64,000 bases of DNA from an uncultured bacterium (GCA_905214715.1 CAJMMT010000003.1:120681-184680); one strand, 5' to 3'. Shown: positions 55,019 through 63,980, counted from the first letter of the stretch. Numbers and translations: made by a program. Notes: generated by a model not told the origin, from the letters alone.

Positions 55019-55927
55019 TCAGGGCAGTACCAGTTTACTGACTACAGCAGGCAAAACGGTTCCGCGCCTGTCGAGGGGAACTATTACAAGTTCATAGGAA
55101 AATCTGACCGAGAGATTTGTCCATTTCTGCACCATGGTAGCCTCTGACTTTGTCCCGAGTTGAATAACCATCTCTTCAAACGAACTGTATCCATCCTCGC
55201 TATGTTTTTCAAAGTAATCCTGATACCTTCCCTCCGGGCCGAAAAGAAAATAATAAGCCGACACATCTTTATTGGGCATCATACGGACCTCGATTGAATC
55301 GCTTGATGGATATTCCACCTTAAGCAACACTTCAGGACTACCAATTATGTCGGGCTGAAGTGCTGTGAAATCAAGTCGCGATACTACATCCCATGTACCG
55401 AAACGGTCGCGGGCAGCCGCCACAATCCGGTATCGTTTCCCGGGAATCAGGTCCCCCTCACCGGCTATCTCCAAATCCTGTTCCGCGGCTGTGATATTAT
55501 ATATGCTATTGCGCTGTAGCCATTCTATTATATCGAGGTCCCGTATAAGTTGTTCAGACTCCTCTTCCGTCATAATTCCTACGGAATATGATGAAACCTC
55601 ATCTGATATCTCTGTTGATATCGATACTCTTTCATATGTGCATTCCTTCAACGTTATCGAACACGATGCAGCGGCATCCACGTTCACAAAACGTATATCC
55701 GATACATGGTCGAGATTGAAGGGAACGAACTGTCCTAACTCATTGACCACAAGCATACGGTTTGGTTTGAACCCCGTATCACCGTCTGTCGGGTGCCCAT
55801 CTTCGCTTTCTTGTGCACAGGGCCATTGTCCGCATGCGGCGTAAGAAGGCAGCAAGCATGATAAAAAGAACAACGACAGCAGACAAAAGAGGGCCCTGCC
55901 TGCAGGGTTAGCAAGGACACGTTTCAC
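55019..55927 (-). CDS. Exported protein, unrecognised, downstream of the que operon
   Basis: This 302-residue protein has a signal peptide (ALFCLLSLFFLSCLLPSYAA) with a possible lipobox at the SC within it. The early mature region has MLVVNELGQFVPFNLDHVSD followed by IRFVNVDA, a short module that also occurs in the preceding gene (WLSEIDHMRFAYD). Later parts alternate beta segments (YRIVAAARDRFGTWDVVSRL; VLLKVEYPSSDSIEVRMMPN), suggesting fibronectin-like domains. No enzymatic motif was found. The start overlaps the previous gene by four bases. The function is unknown and the C-terminus (VVSKLVLP) shows no sorting tail. Confidence 0.7.
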   Translation of the reverse strand: MKRVLANPAGRALFCLLSLFFLSCLLPSYAACGQWPCAQESEDGHPTDGDTGFKPNRMLVVNELGQFVPFNLDHVSDIRFVNVDAAASCSITLKECTYERVSISTEISDEVSSYSVGIMTEEESEQLIRDLDIIEWLQRNSIYNITAAEQDLEIAGEGDLIPGKRYRIVAAARDRFGTWDVVSRLDFTALQPDIIGSPEVLLKVEYPSSDSIEVRMMPNKDVSAYYFLFGPEGRYQDYFEKHSEDGYSSFEEMVIQLGTKSEATMVQKWTNLSVRFSYELVIVPLDRRGTVLPAVVSKLVLP

Positions 55928-56439
55928 GATTTTACGAATTTTAAAGTTACTGAAGATCCGATTCTTATGAGGTAGTTACCCTTTGGCAATAGGCAGATTC
56001 TCACAGGATTCCCTTCCCATCGGTCCACGCCGCCGACAATCCTGCCGTCGGTATCGAAGATAGAAATGGGAACAGTATATTTGCGCAGGTCCGTTCCTTC
56101 AGGAGGGGAAATATAAAGATAATCTCCAGCCGGCGATGAAAGATGCCATCCGGCGGAATTTCCCGACTCCATAATGGGTATCGCGTCGGGATCATAGGCA
56201 AACCGCATATGGTCTATTTCCGATAACCATACCACAGGATTTTGTACGGTCGCGCCGTTGGCCGAGTCATAGACAAGCACACCGGTAGCGGCATCCACCT
56301 TAATTACAGATGCCGGATTGACATGCCAGGAACATAAGGGTTTGTCAGACCCGGAAGCGAATATTTCAAGCTTGCGCTCCTGCGGACATACGGCAAACAC
56401 CGACATAAGAGCAACGAGGAGAAAAGCGAGGCGAGACAT
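55924..56439 (-). CDS. Small secreted protein with a Por-like tail
   Basis: The ATG at 56439 (MSRLAFLLVALMSVFAVCPQ) gives a signal peptide; the frame's earlier start at 56496 lies inside queE. The mature part contains AATGVLVYDSANGATVQNPV and WLSEIDHMRFAYDPDAIPIM. The C-terminus (VPISIFDTDGRIVGGVDRWE, then PKGNYLIRIGSSVTLKFVKS) strongly resembles Por/type IX sorting-tail folds, but the protein has almost no cargo domain before it. It starts 12 bases after queE. Confidence 0.7.
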   Translation of the reverse strand: MSRLAFLLVALMSVFAVCPQERKLEIFASGSDKPLCSWHVNPASVIKVDAATGVLVYDSANGATVQNPVVWLSEIDHMRFAYDPDAIPIMESGNSAGWHLSSPAGDYLYISPPEGTDLRKYTVPISIFDTDGRIVGGVDRWEGNPVRICLLPKGNYLIRIGSSVTLKFVKS

Positions 56440-56450
56440 AGCTGGGTATT

Positions 56451-57056
56451 TTATGGTATGCCAAGGAACCTGTGCAGCTGAACACTGAGAGTCCATCGCG
56501 GATCGGCAAGCACACGTCCCACGGTACGCATACGGTTTTCATTATTTTTGTGCACATCGGAGACAAAACATGGCTGCAGATACATCAGCGTATGTTCGTC
56601 TACACACGGAAGACTGAAATAGGGTTCAAGGTCTTGGCCCACGTCCACCACTTTCAGTTCATCGGCCCTCTCGGCCACTATGATGCTTTCATCCGTGTCG
56701 GAACCACATATGCCATGCTTGGGAGATACACACACCCAATCGAGCGATGCCGGAAGCGGGCGCGTTCCGTTTGTTTCTATTGCCACACGTTTGCCCGTAG
56801 CACGTTTCAGGGATGTTACGAAATCATTGTCTATCCACATGGATGGCTCACCTCCGGTAAGTATAATCCAGTCGGCCTTATACAGATTCACCGCCCTTAT
56901 GATATCATCATCACTCATATATATACCCTGTTTGTGATGGGTATCACAGAACGGGCACTCGAGATTACATCCCGAGAAGCGTATGAATACGGAAGGATAA
57001 CCGGTGTGGTGGCCTTCACCCTGAAGAGAGTAGAATATCTCGTTAATTTTTTTCAT
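56451..57056 (-). CDS. queE: 7-carboxy-7-deazaguanine synthase (radical SAM)
   Basis: This 201-residue enzyme rearranges 6-carboxytetrahydropterin into 7-carboxy-7-deazaguanine. The start MKKINEIFYSLQGEGHHTGY is standard. The radical-SAM cluster is CNLECPFC, Cys30, Cys34 and Cys37, a CX3CX2C pattern. ILTGGEPSM and VAIETNGTRPLP line the SAM pocket, and VSPKHG is also conserved. An in-frame ATG at 57128 would add 24 residues overlapping queD and does not fit. It lies fourth in the queF-queC-queD-queE order. Confidence 0.95.
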   Translation of the reverse strand: MKKINEIFYSLQGEGHHTGYPSVFIRFSGCNLECPFCDTHHKQGIYMSDDDIIRAVNLYKADWIILTGGEPSMWIDNDFVTSLKRATGKRVAIETNGTRPLPASLDWVCVSPKHGICGSDTDESIIVAERADELKVVDVGQDLEPYFSLPCVDEHTLMYLQPCFVSDVHKNNENRMRTVGRVLADPRWTLSVQLHRFLGIP

Positions 57057-57124
57057 CCTGATGCAAATATATAAAAGATTTTGAGAAACTTTGCAACATA
57101 TAGCATGTTGCAAAACACTGTCAA

Positions 57125-57457
57125 TCAATCTTCCTCGTAAATGGCCGTGTTTCCCTCCGATTCACAAACCTCGGCTCTGAAGCACGTGGGAATCGAATCC
57201 ACTATCCATCGCGCTATATTTTCGGCAGTAGGATTGAACGGTAGCACATCGTTAAGACACGCGTGATCGAGCATACTTGTGATTTTCTGCTTTATGATTG
57301 TAAAATCCTCGACCATCCCGTCGGAATTGAGTTCGCGTGCCCTGCACTCCACCGTAATTATCCAGTTATGCCCGTGAAGGGACGTGCACTTGCTCGGGTA
57401 TGACAATTCCAGACGATGGGCCGCCGATATTTCAAGTCGTTTTTTTACGTAATACAT
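57125..57457 (-). CDS. queD: 6-carboxytetrahydropterin synthase
   Basis: This 110-residue member of the 6-pyruvoyltetrahydropterin synthase fold converts dihydroneopterin triphosphate to 6-carboxytetrahydropterin. Zinc ligands are His14 (SAAHRLE) and His28/His30 (LHGHNW); Cys24 is the catalytic cysteine. MVEDFTIIKQKI and LDHACLND provide the remaining conserved Asp, Asp and His, and AEVCESEGNTAIY the C-terminal Glu. The order in the operon is second to last of the pathway genes. No folE is adjacent, so the precursor comes from folate metabolism elsewhere. Confidence 0.96.
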   Translation of the reverse strand: MYYVKKRLEISAAHRLELSYPSKCTSLHGHNWIITVECRARELNSDGMVEDFTIIKQKITSMLDHACLNDVLPFNPTAENIARWIVDSIPTCFRAEVCESEGNTAIYEED

Positions 57458-57492
57458 TGTGCTATTGCTTTAGAATATCCTTCCCCCACGTG

Positions 57493-58149
57493 TCAGAACA
57501 ACTCCTGCGATTCTGTCAGGAGTCCTGCGGCCATAAGCGCCTCGCGACGTTCGACGCATGTGCCGCACTTACCGCAATGTTTCTCGCCACCCTTATAACA
57601 GCTGTAGGTATGCGTATAATCGACACCGAGTTTGGCGCCAAGACATGCGATATCATTCTTTGTTATATCGGTAAACGGGGCTATTATATCAACACCCTCA
57701 TAAGTGCCGTTGGTCATGGCTTCCGACATTGCCTTGATAAAACCTGAGCGGCAATCGGGATATATCGCATGATCACCTCCGTGGTTGGCGATCATGACAT
57801 GTTTCAGTCCTCGCGATTCCGCAAGACCGCATGCCACCGAAAGCATGATACCGTTACGGAATGGCACCACCGTAGATTTCATATTCTCATCGGCATAATG
57901 GCCTTCGGGTATGGCATCCGCCCCCGACAAAAGAGAACTTTCAAAATAGCGGCCCATAAACTCCAAAGGAATGCACAGCCACTCTATTCCGAGCTCTTCG
58001 CATTGCCAGCGTGCGCATTCGGCCTCGCGGGCATTGTGGTTGGAACCGTAATCGAACGTAACGGCAAGCGCTATACGTTCCTTACAGGCATGCAACAGAG
58101 TTACCGAATCCATCCCCCCGGAAAGCACTATAATAGAATCTTTTGCCAT
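57493..58149 (-). CDS. queC: 7-cyano-7-deazaguanine (preQ0) synthase
   Basis: This 218-residue ATP-dependent amide-to-nitrile synthase has the PP-loop SGGMDS at residues 10-15. TFDYGSNHNAREAECARWQC and VPFRNGIMLSVACGLAE are conserved. The zinc site is formed by cysteines in TYSCYKGGEKHCGKCGTCVE. It turns 7-carboxy-7-deazaguanine into preQ0. It starts four bases after the queF stop and so is co-translated. Confidence 0.97.
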   Translation of the reverse strand: MAKDSIIVLSGGMDSVTLLHACKERIALAVTFDYGSNHNAREAECARWQCEELGIEWLCIPLEFMGRYFESSLLSGADAIPEGHYADENMKSTVVPFRNGIMLSVACGLAESRGLKHVMIANHGGDHAIYPDCRSGFIKAMSEAMTNGTYEGVDIIAPFTDITKNDIACLGAKLGVDYTHTYSCYKGGEKHCGKCGTCVERREALMAAGLLTESQELF

Positions 58150-58153
58150 ATGT

Positions 58154-58630
58154 TTATCTTGTCATGGACTCGAAAGCCTGCAGTCTGCGGGTCTTCTCGA
58201 GATCCTTATGTTCTTCATCACCACGGTTGGCGAAAGGATATATGCTGATACCTCCACGGGGCATAAACAGCCCTTTCACCTCCAGATACCTGGGGTTCAT
58301 AAGATTCCAGAGATCGTTGAGTATTATATTTACGCAATCTTCATGAAAATCGCCGTGATTGCGGAAACTGAAAAGATATAGTTTGAGGCTTTTGCTCTCG
58401 ACCATTTCAGTTCTCGGAATATATGAGATGAATATGTGGCCGAAGTCGGGCTGACCGGTCTTCGGGCACAATGTTGTGAATTCAGGGCAATCGAACGTAA
58501 CCACATATTCATGGTCCTCGTGTTTGTTACAAAAAGTCTCAAGCAAACCCGGATTATAGTCTACGGGATAGGCAACATTCTGGTTGCCAAGCAATGATAT
58601 ACCTTTAAGTTCAGAATCTGTACGCATCAT
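58154..58630 (-). CDS. queF: preQ0 reductase (short, unimodular QueF)
   Basis: This 158-residue NADPH-dependent nitrile reductase makes preQ1 from preQ0. The active-site cysteine is Cys55 ([13 protein letters not shown]) with the proton-donor Asp62. The family motif [17 protein letters not shown] (E-S/L-K-S/L-hK-Y/F) is intact. The short T-fold form, not the two-domain one, is present. It heads the operon, which has a structured leader and a recognisable promoter. Starts at 58630 and 58627 are both possible. Confidence 0.95.
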   Translation of the reverse strand: MMRTDSELKGISLLGNQNVAYPVDYNPGLLETFCNKHEDHEYVVTFDCPEFTTLCPKTGQPDFGHIFISYIPRTEMVESKSLKLYLFSFRNHGDFHEDCVNIILNDLWNLMNPRYLEVKGLFMPRGGISIYPFANRGDEEHKDLEKTRRLQAFESMTR

Positions 58631-58645
58631 TTACTATATTTCCAC

Positions 58646-58693
58646 TATCCGGAATCATGAAACCGACCTCAACGGTTTCTCCATCTCCGGATA
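58646..58693 (-). ncRNA. Nested two-stem leader RNA before queF (candidate regulatory RNA)
   Basis: On the minus strand TATCCGGA and TCCGGATA (58686-58693 with 58646-58653) pair over eight bases. Inside, GAAACCG and CGGTTTC (58673-58679 with 58659-58665) pair over seven bases around the loop TTGAGGT. Five- and six-base internal loops separate the stems. The structure ends 16 bases before the queF start codon and lies downstream of a promoter. It does not match the preQ1-I consensus that I can recall. No T-run follows, so it is not a terminator. Confidence 0.5.
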
Positions 58694-58710
58694 ATTGACA
58701 TTTTAAACTA

Positions 58711-58740
58711 CAAATATACCAAATTCCTTTCTGTTGCAAG
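58711..58740 (-). promoter_or_regulatory. Promoter of the que operon
   Basis: Minus-strand CTTG, an 18-base spacer and TATATTTG fit the -33 and -7 boxes. Transcription would start near 58705, giving a leader of about 75 bases that contains the two-stem structure. The rest of the 58741-58911 spacer is AT-rich with nothing recognised. Confidence 0.65.
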
Positions 58741-58911
58741 AATCTACCGCTATATTAGCTATAGACCGGCCTATGTTAAGATTGGTTAATAAGTTTTAAA
58801 TAATAAAACAATAGAAAAACATGCAGTGTTCTTACTATTGAAAGAAGATAAATTTTGTTCATTAAGTTTAGGCTATTTTCCCCGAAATCCACACACCAGG
58901 GGAGAATAAAG

Positions 58912-58939
58912 AAACCGCCATTCGTGAGAACGGCGGTTT
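58912..58939 (-). terminator. Terminator after the LptF/G-like gene
   Basis: AAACCGCC (58912-58919) pairs with GGCGGTTT (58932-58939) around a 12-base loop. On the minus strand the stem is followed by CTTTATT; on the plus strand by TTT. It lies 40 bases after the stop of the gene at 58979. Confidence 0.75.
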
Positions 58940-58978
58940 TTTAATCAAACAGGCTCATTCAACCATCCGCACTTGCAA

Positions 58979-60856
58979 TCATTCTTCCGCCACAGTTTTA
59001 CACAGAGAGGCTATTTTTGCCAGATCCTTGTCAAGATTACGATAGGAACGACGGGCATATATCCAAAGTGGGAATCCTATTGGAGCCAGTATCGCCATCG
59101 ATATGCCTATCCACTTATGATGCGTTATCCTGTAAATACCAAGGCGACGCAACACAGGTATTTCCGGCAGCAGAGCGAGCAATCGTTGGTTTTTAGAGTC
59201 TGTAAAGCGTACCGCACACTCCTCTACATACTGAATGTATGAACGCAATGTATCGGCCGGGAAATTACCTTTCCAATAACCAAGATAACTCTTTGACGCC
59301 CTGATTCCGTTCCTGAGGCCTTCAGCTCTCTCTTCCAGCGAATCGAGCATCCGCATCGCCTCTTCATCACCAAGTTCGTTCATGATAACCTCTTTATACT
59401 CCACATGTCTGTCGGGTCTGGTTCCGAAAATACGGCGAAGCAAGTTAAGGTAAAGATCTTTATCGAAAACGGCAGAATCGTTCATGGCCTTCCAGGTTAC
59501 ATATATACCCAGCGGCGCAAGAATCACAGATGAAAGCCACATGCCGGCCCACACAGGCCAGCGGCCATCGCGTGCCATCTTGTAGCCGGTGTTGTCTATT
59601 ATATAATAGAAAAGGAACAGCAGAATAGATATTACAAGCGGGGTTCCAAGTCCCCCCTTACGTATTATGGCACCTAGAGGAGCTCCGATAAAAAAGAACA
59701 CAAGGCAGGCGACCGAAAGAGTGAACCGGCGATAGAACTCTATACCGTGCCTACGTATGGTTTTCTTCTCTTCAGCGACCACCACGCTCTTGACATCGAG
59801 GTCAATCTGCCGGTTGCGCGCCATACTTTTGGCAGACCTCAGCAATTCGGCGGCATTCTCAGACGGCATGGCGCTGAGCAGTGAATCTATATTCAAGGCC
59901 ACCAATGATTTCGCCACTTGCGGCTTACCGCCTCCGGAGGGCAAAGTCTTTGCCGGAATAGGCAGATTGTTATGGCGAAGCGAAACGGCATACTCCGCTC
60001 CCAAGGAGTCGAGATGAACGGTTACCGAGTCGATTGTAGCCTGCAATTCAGCTACATTCTTGCCGACATATTGATCGCGCATCCCTTGTTCATCCATTCT
60101 GTTGAAATTGGCATCGAAGGGAATCAGTATCTCTTTGTCAAAAAATTCCTCTCTGCGGAATGGAACGTTCTGGTCGCCGCCTGTCATCTGACGAAGATTT
60201 TCGAACTGTTCGCCATGCATCATTCTGAGATATAGATGGCTCATGTCGGGAGCCATTGCCAGACGCGCGGAATCGGCCATCAGTATGGTGGAGTTGTCCC
60301 CCCCGTTCTGTACGTCATATATCATAACGTTCCGCAACATCCCGGTTTCCTTGTCTTTCTCTTTTACAAACAGATTATAGCCCGGTATCTGATCGTAAAA
60401 CACACCTTCCGGTATCTCAAGCTCGGGAGACTTCTGACGCATGGAGAAAAGAAGTGTCCACATTTTCACCTGAGCTTTAGGCAAAACATTATTCTGAAAA
60501 AAGAAAGCGCCAACCGAAACGAAACACATGAGCACAATAAGCGGCGACATTACTTTCAGCAAAGATATGCCTGACGCCTTCATTGCCGTAAGTTCGAATT
60601 TCTCGCCGAGATTACCGAATGTCATCAGCGATGCGAGCAGTATGGCAAGTGGCAACGCCATGGGGACCATCGACACGGCCGCATAAAAGAACAATTCAGC
60701 TATAACGCTGAATTCCAACCCCTTTCCTACCAAATCATCGATATAACGCCACAAGAACTGCATCATTACGATGAAAAGCACGATGAAAAATGTCATCGCG
60801 AAAAGAGGCAGGAACGTCTGTAGTATGAAGAGGTATAGGCGTTTTATTCTCATCAT
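58979..60856 (-). CDS. LptF/LptG family lipopolysaccharide export permease
   Basis: This 625-residue inner-membrane protein is larger than the usual 360-400. The N-terminal membrane helices (LFAMTFFIVLFIVMMQFLWR; MVPMALPLAILLASLMTFG; FELTAMKASGISLLKVMSPL) match LptF/LptG. They are followed by a periplasmic beta-jellyroll (VFYDQIPGYNLFVKEKDKET) with an extra helical insert, and the C-terminal helices (VACLVFFFIGAPLGAIIRKG). A further 180-residue cytoplasmic-plus-membrane extension follows, as is common in Bacteroidota. It pairs with a second permease and LptB encoded elsewhere to extract LPS from the inner membrane. Confidence 0.9.
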   Translation of the reverse strand: MMRIKRLYLFILQTFLPLFAMTFFIVLFIVMMQFLWRYIDDLVGKGLEFSVIAELFFYAAVSMVPMALPLAILLASLMTFGNLGEKFELTAMKASGISLLKVMSPLIVLMCFVSVGAFFFQNNVLPKAQVKMWTLLFSMRQKSPELEIPEGVFYDQIPGYNLFVKEKDKETGMLRNVMIYDVQNGGDNSTILMADSARLAMAPDMSHLYLRMMHGEQFENLRQMTGGDQNVPFRREEFFDKEILIPFDANFNRMDEQGMRDQYVGKNVAELQATIDSVTVHLDSLGAEYAVSLRHNNLPIPAKTLPSGGGKPQVAKSLVALNIDSLLSAMPSENAAELLRSAKSMARNRQIDLDVKSVVVAEEKKTIRRHGIEFYRRFTLSVACLVFFFIGAPLGAIIRKGGLGTPLVISILLFLFYYIIDNTGYKMARDGRWPVWAGMWLSSVILAPLGIYVTWKAMNDSAVFDKDLYLNLLRRIFGTRPDRHVEYKEVIMNELGDEEAMRMLDSLEERAEGLRNGIRASKSYLGYWKGNFPADTLRSYIQYVEECAVRFTDSKNQRLLALLPEIPVLRRLGIYRITHHKWIGISMAILAPIGFPLWIYARRSYRNLDKDLAKIASLCKTVAEE

Positions 60857-61068
60857 GAAATTCAGAGAGTATCGTTAACCGCACCGGGTATGTAAGTGCG
60901 AAATTACTAAAAACAATTCTATAAACCAACTGCAATGCCCCTCTTCCATGCCTGCGTAAACATCCTTCCCCACCTCCTCTTTGAAGAAATGGAAATCAAA
61001 TATCCGAACTTTGAAGTGATTTAAATTTCCATATTCAAGAGCATGTTTACGGCTATGCGATTTTTTTG

Positions 61069-61076
61069 TATATTTG
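61069..61076 (+). promoter_or_regulatory. -7 box of pta-ackA
   Basis: TATATTTG matches TAnnTTTG and lies 72 bases before the pta ATG. The segment about 20 bases upstream reads TGTTTA, a poor -33 match. The rest of the divergent spacer 60857-61148 shows nothing else. Confidence 0.55.
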
Positions 61077-61148
61077 CAAATAATCTGTGTCTACAACACG
61101 CAGCCGTGCGGACAGGAATCCACACTACTGCCTAACCAAATAAGAACC

Positions 61149-62162
61149 ATGAAATTATTTGAAAGACTGACGGCCAAGGCCCAGGAGCATCCCCAGCGTC
61201 TGGTATTGCCAGAATCGACCGAACCAAGAACCCTGAAAGCAGCCGACCGCATAATCCGCGACGGCATAGCACAGGTAACCTTCATAGGCAAGAAAGATGA
61301 GATTCTTGCCAAAGCCACCGAGCTCGGGCTTACCAACATCGGGAAAGCCACAATAGTCGATGGCGACAATAAAGATTTCACTGAAAAATATGCCGAGCTT
61401 CTCTGCGAACTCCGCAAGAAAAAAGGCATGACTCTGGAAGATGCGCGTTATCAGGTCAAGAATCCTCTTTACCTCGGATGCCTCATGATCAAGGCCGGCG
61501 ACGCCGATTGTATGGTTGCCGGAGCTCTCAGTCCCACTTCAAGCGTTCTGCGCGCGGCGTTCCAGGTTCTTAAAACAAAACCGGGAATATCGGTTGTAAG
61601 CGGAGCTTTCATAATGCTTCTTCCCGAAGGTACGCAGTATGGAGATAATGGAATGCTGGTATTCGCAGATTGCGCCGTAGTGCCCGATCCAACCACCGAA
61701 GAGCTTGCCCAGATAGCTATAGCCACAGCCAAGACCACCCGCGATATAGCAGGGCTCGACCCGGTGGTAGCCATGTTGAGTTTCTCTACCCGTGGCAGCG
61801 CAAGCCACGAGCGTGTCGACAAAGTGCGTAACGCCACCGAACTCGTTCACCAACTCGATCCAACTCTTAACATAGACGGAGAGTTGCAGAGCGATGCCGC
61901 CATAGTTCCCTCGGTAGGCAAACAGAAAGCTCCTGACAGCAAAGTGGCCGGACATGCCAACACTCTTATATTCCCGTCGCTTGAAACCGGCAACATCGCC
62001 TATAAGCTCGTTCAGCGTCTCGCCGGCGCAGGTGCCGTAGGTCCCATCCTGCAAGGACTCGGCGCTCCGGTCAATGACCTGAGCCGCGGCGCGACTGTAG
62101 AGGATATCGAAAACACAATCATAGTAACCTGCAACCAGGCAATAGGCGACAAAGGACTGTAA
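61149..62162 (+). CDS. pta: Phosphate acetyltransferase
   Basis: This 337-residue enzyme converts acetyl-CoA and phosphate to acetyl phosphate in fermentation. I chose the ATG at 61149 (MKLFERLTAKAQEHPQRLVL); the ORF's earlier ATG adds 25 unrelated residues. Family blocks include LPESTEPRTLKAADRIIRDG, CMVAGALSPTSSVLRAAFQV, MLSFSTRGSASHERVDKVRN and LIFPSLETGNIAYKLVQRLA. This is the short form without the N-terminal DRTGG/P-loop domain of Escherichia Pta. It lies three bases before ackA. Confidence 0.96.
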   Translation: MKLFERLTAKAQEHPQRLVLPESTEPRTLKAADRIIRDGIAQVTFIGKKDEILAKATELGLTNIGKATIVDGDNKDFTEKYAELLCELRKKKGMTLEDARYQVKNPLYLGCLMIKAGDADCMVAGALSPTSSVLRAAFQVLKTKPGISVVSGAFIMLLPEGTQYGDNGMLVFADCAVVPDPTTEELAQIAIATAKTTRDIAGLDPVVAMLSFSTRGSASHERVDKVRNATELVHQLDPTLNIDGELQSDAAIVPSVGKQKAPDSKVAGHANTLIFPSLETGNIAYKLVQRLAGAGAVGPILQGLGAPVNDLSRGATVEDIENTIIVTCNQAIGDKGL

Positions 62163-62165
62163 CAC

Positions 62166-63362
62166 ATGAAAATTCTTGTTCTTAACTGCGGATCAAGCTC
62201 CGTAAAATACAAACTTATAGATTCTAAAAGTCACGCTGTTCTGGCCGAAGGAGGCGTGGAAAAAATCGGTCTTCCGGACTCTTTTCTGAAATTCAAACGC
62301 CCCGACGGCTCCAAAGAGACCATCGTGACAAAGATGGCCGATGCCAAAGATGCCGTAGCTGAAGTCATAAAGGTTCTCACCGACGAGAAAGAGGGCGTTA
62401 TAAAGAGCTTTGATGAGATCGGAGCCGTAGGCCACCGCGTGGTACACGGCATGGACAAATTCAACAAGTCAGTGCTTATCACTCCCGAGGTTATCGAAAA
62501 AGTCAAGGAATGCTATACAGTGGCACCGCTTCACAACCCTGCGAACATTGCAGGTATCGAAGCTGTGTCTGAATTGATACCCACGGTTCCTCAGGTAGCT
62601 GTGTTCGACACGGCTTTCCACCAGACCATGCCACCGGAAGCCTTTATGTATGCACTTCCCAAAGAGGCATACGAGAAATATGGCGTACGCCGTTACGGCT
62701 TCCACGGCACTTCTCACCGTTACGTATCAAAACGCGCATGCGAATTTTTAGGTGTCCCCTATGAATCGCAGAAAATCATCACCTGCCATATCGGCAACGG
62801 TGGCTCGATAACAGCCATCAAGGATGGAAAGAGCATAGATACCTCTATGGGTCTGACCCCCACCGAAGGCCTTATGATGGGAACACGTGTCGGCGATGTA
62901 GACCCCGGAGCACTGGTGTATCTCATGAAACAGCTCAATCTGGATGCCGACGGACTTATGAAACTTATCAACAAACAGAGCGGCGTTCTGGGAGTGACAG
63001 GGTTGTCTTCCGATATGCGCGATATCGAGAACGCCATCGCGGAGGGCAACAAGCAAGCTAAACTTGCTCTCGACATGTATGAATACCGTATATTGAAATA
63101 TATAGGAGCATACACGGCCGTTCTCGACGGTGTAGACATAATAGTATTCACCGGCGGTGTCGGCGAAAACCAGACCGTAACCAGAGAGAATATCTGCAAG
63201 AAACTGGATTATCTCGGTGTTACCTTCGATGCCGAAGCCAATAAGTGCCGTGGCAAGGAGGTTGAGATTTCCGGTAAGGATTCCAAAGTAAAGGTTGTGG
63301 TAATTCCTACCGATGAGGAGCTCGTGATCGCTACCGATACAGCAGCCATCGTGGGAGAATAA
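62166..63362 (+). CDS. ackA: Acetate kinase
   Basis: This 398-residue ASKHA-fold kinase makes ATP and acetate from acetyl phosphate. Signatures are MKILVLNCGSSSVKYKLIDS, GHRVVHGMDKFNKS, AVFDTAFHQTMPPEAF, GFHGTSHRYVSKRA, HIGNGGSITAIKDGKSIDTS, GLTPTEGLMMGTRVGDVDPG and FTGGVGENQ. All expected catalytic residues (Asn, Arg, Asp, His and Arg) are in these blocks. It follows pta with a three-base gap, the classical acetate operon. A LOG-family gene follows 72 bases later. Confidence 0.97.
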   Translation: MKILVLNCGSSSVKYKLIDSKSHAVLAEGGVEKIGLPDSFLKFKRPDGSKETIVTKMADAKDAVAEVIKVLTDEKEGVIKSFDEIGAVGHRVVHGMDKFNKSVLITPEVIEKVKECYTVAPLHNPANIAGIEAVSELIPTVPQVAVFDTAFHQTMPPEAFMYALPKEAYEKYGVRRYGFHGTSHRYVSKRACEFLGVPYESQKIITCHIGNGGSITAIKDGKSIDTSMGLTPTEGLMMGTRVGDVDPGALVYLMKQLNLDADGLMKLINKQSGVLGVTGLSSDMRDIENAIAEGNKQAKLALDMYEYRILKYIGAYTAVLDGVDIIVFTGGVGENQTVTRENICKKLDYLGVTFDAEANKCRGKEVEISGKDSKVKVVVIPTDEELVIATDTAAIVGE

Positions 63363-63434
63363 CTCATAAGAGTGCAAACTAATAATCGATGCCGCGACGG
63401 GGAATCCTGCCGCGGCATCATTTTAAATACTACT

Positions 63435-63980
63435 ATGACAGAGAAGGGAAGAAAAAAAGTCGCATGCTACTGCTCGTCGATGAACGGCCTTCCGGAGGAT
63501 GTAACAAACGGGGCCCGTCTTATCGGATCCGTAATAGGAAAATGCGGGGCCGAACTCGTTTATGGAGGAGTGAATGCAGGACTTATGCACGATACCGCTC
63601 TCGCGGCACATGAAAACGGAGCTAAAGTGACCGGAGTGATTCCCCGGTTTTTCATGCATCGGGCAGATGCCGTATGCGATGAAGTAATACATGCCGAAGA
63701 TCTGAACGAACGAAAAGGAAAGATGATAACTCTCTCCGATATATTCATAATATTGCCGGGAGGAATCGGCACCATAGATGAATGGGTGGCGACGCTATCC
63801 CATATAATGGTCGCCGAACGCACAGGCCCTGACGCAGACAAGCCTATACTTGTATGGAACCATGACGGCATGTATGACGGTATGGTGAAACAATTGAACG
63901 CCACCGGCAATTCAATTTACGCAAGAGGCAGGAAAATAGACCGTAGGCGGTGTTGCAGAACTCCCTACAAAAAAAATTAA
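63435..63980 (+). CDS. LOG family (TIGR00730) Rossmann-fold protein
   Basis: The ATG at 63435 (MTEKGRKKVACYCSSMNGLP) starts a 181-residue protein of the LOG/YvdD family, whose members hydrolyse nucleoside 5'-monophosphates (cytokinin-activating activity in plants). The signature PGGIGTIDEW (with NERKGKMITLSDIFIILPGG before it) and YGGVNAGLMHDTALAAHENG are intact. After the normal C-terminal YARGRKID, the frame ends in an unusual basic tail (RRRCCRTPYKKN). The adjacent frame reads VGGVAELPTKKIKQKPQL to the window edge, looking more natural, so a one-base shift near 63942 is possible. Confidence 0.82.
   Translation: MTEKGRKKVACYCSSMNGLPEDVTNGARLIGSVIGKCGAELVYGGVNAGLMHDTALAAHENGAKVTGVIPRFFMHRADAVCDEVIHAEDLNERKGKMITLSDIFIILPGGIGTIDEWVATLSHIMVAERTGPDADKPILVWNHDGMYDGMVKQLNATGNSIYARGRKIDRRRCCRTPYKKN

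Noticed and set aside
58640..58710. A preQ1-I riboswitch before queF
   Set aside because: The conserved loop and A-rich tail of preQ1-I could not be found. Only a different two-stem structure is visible, so I report it as an unclassified candidate.
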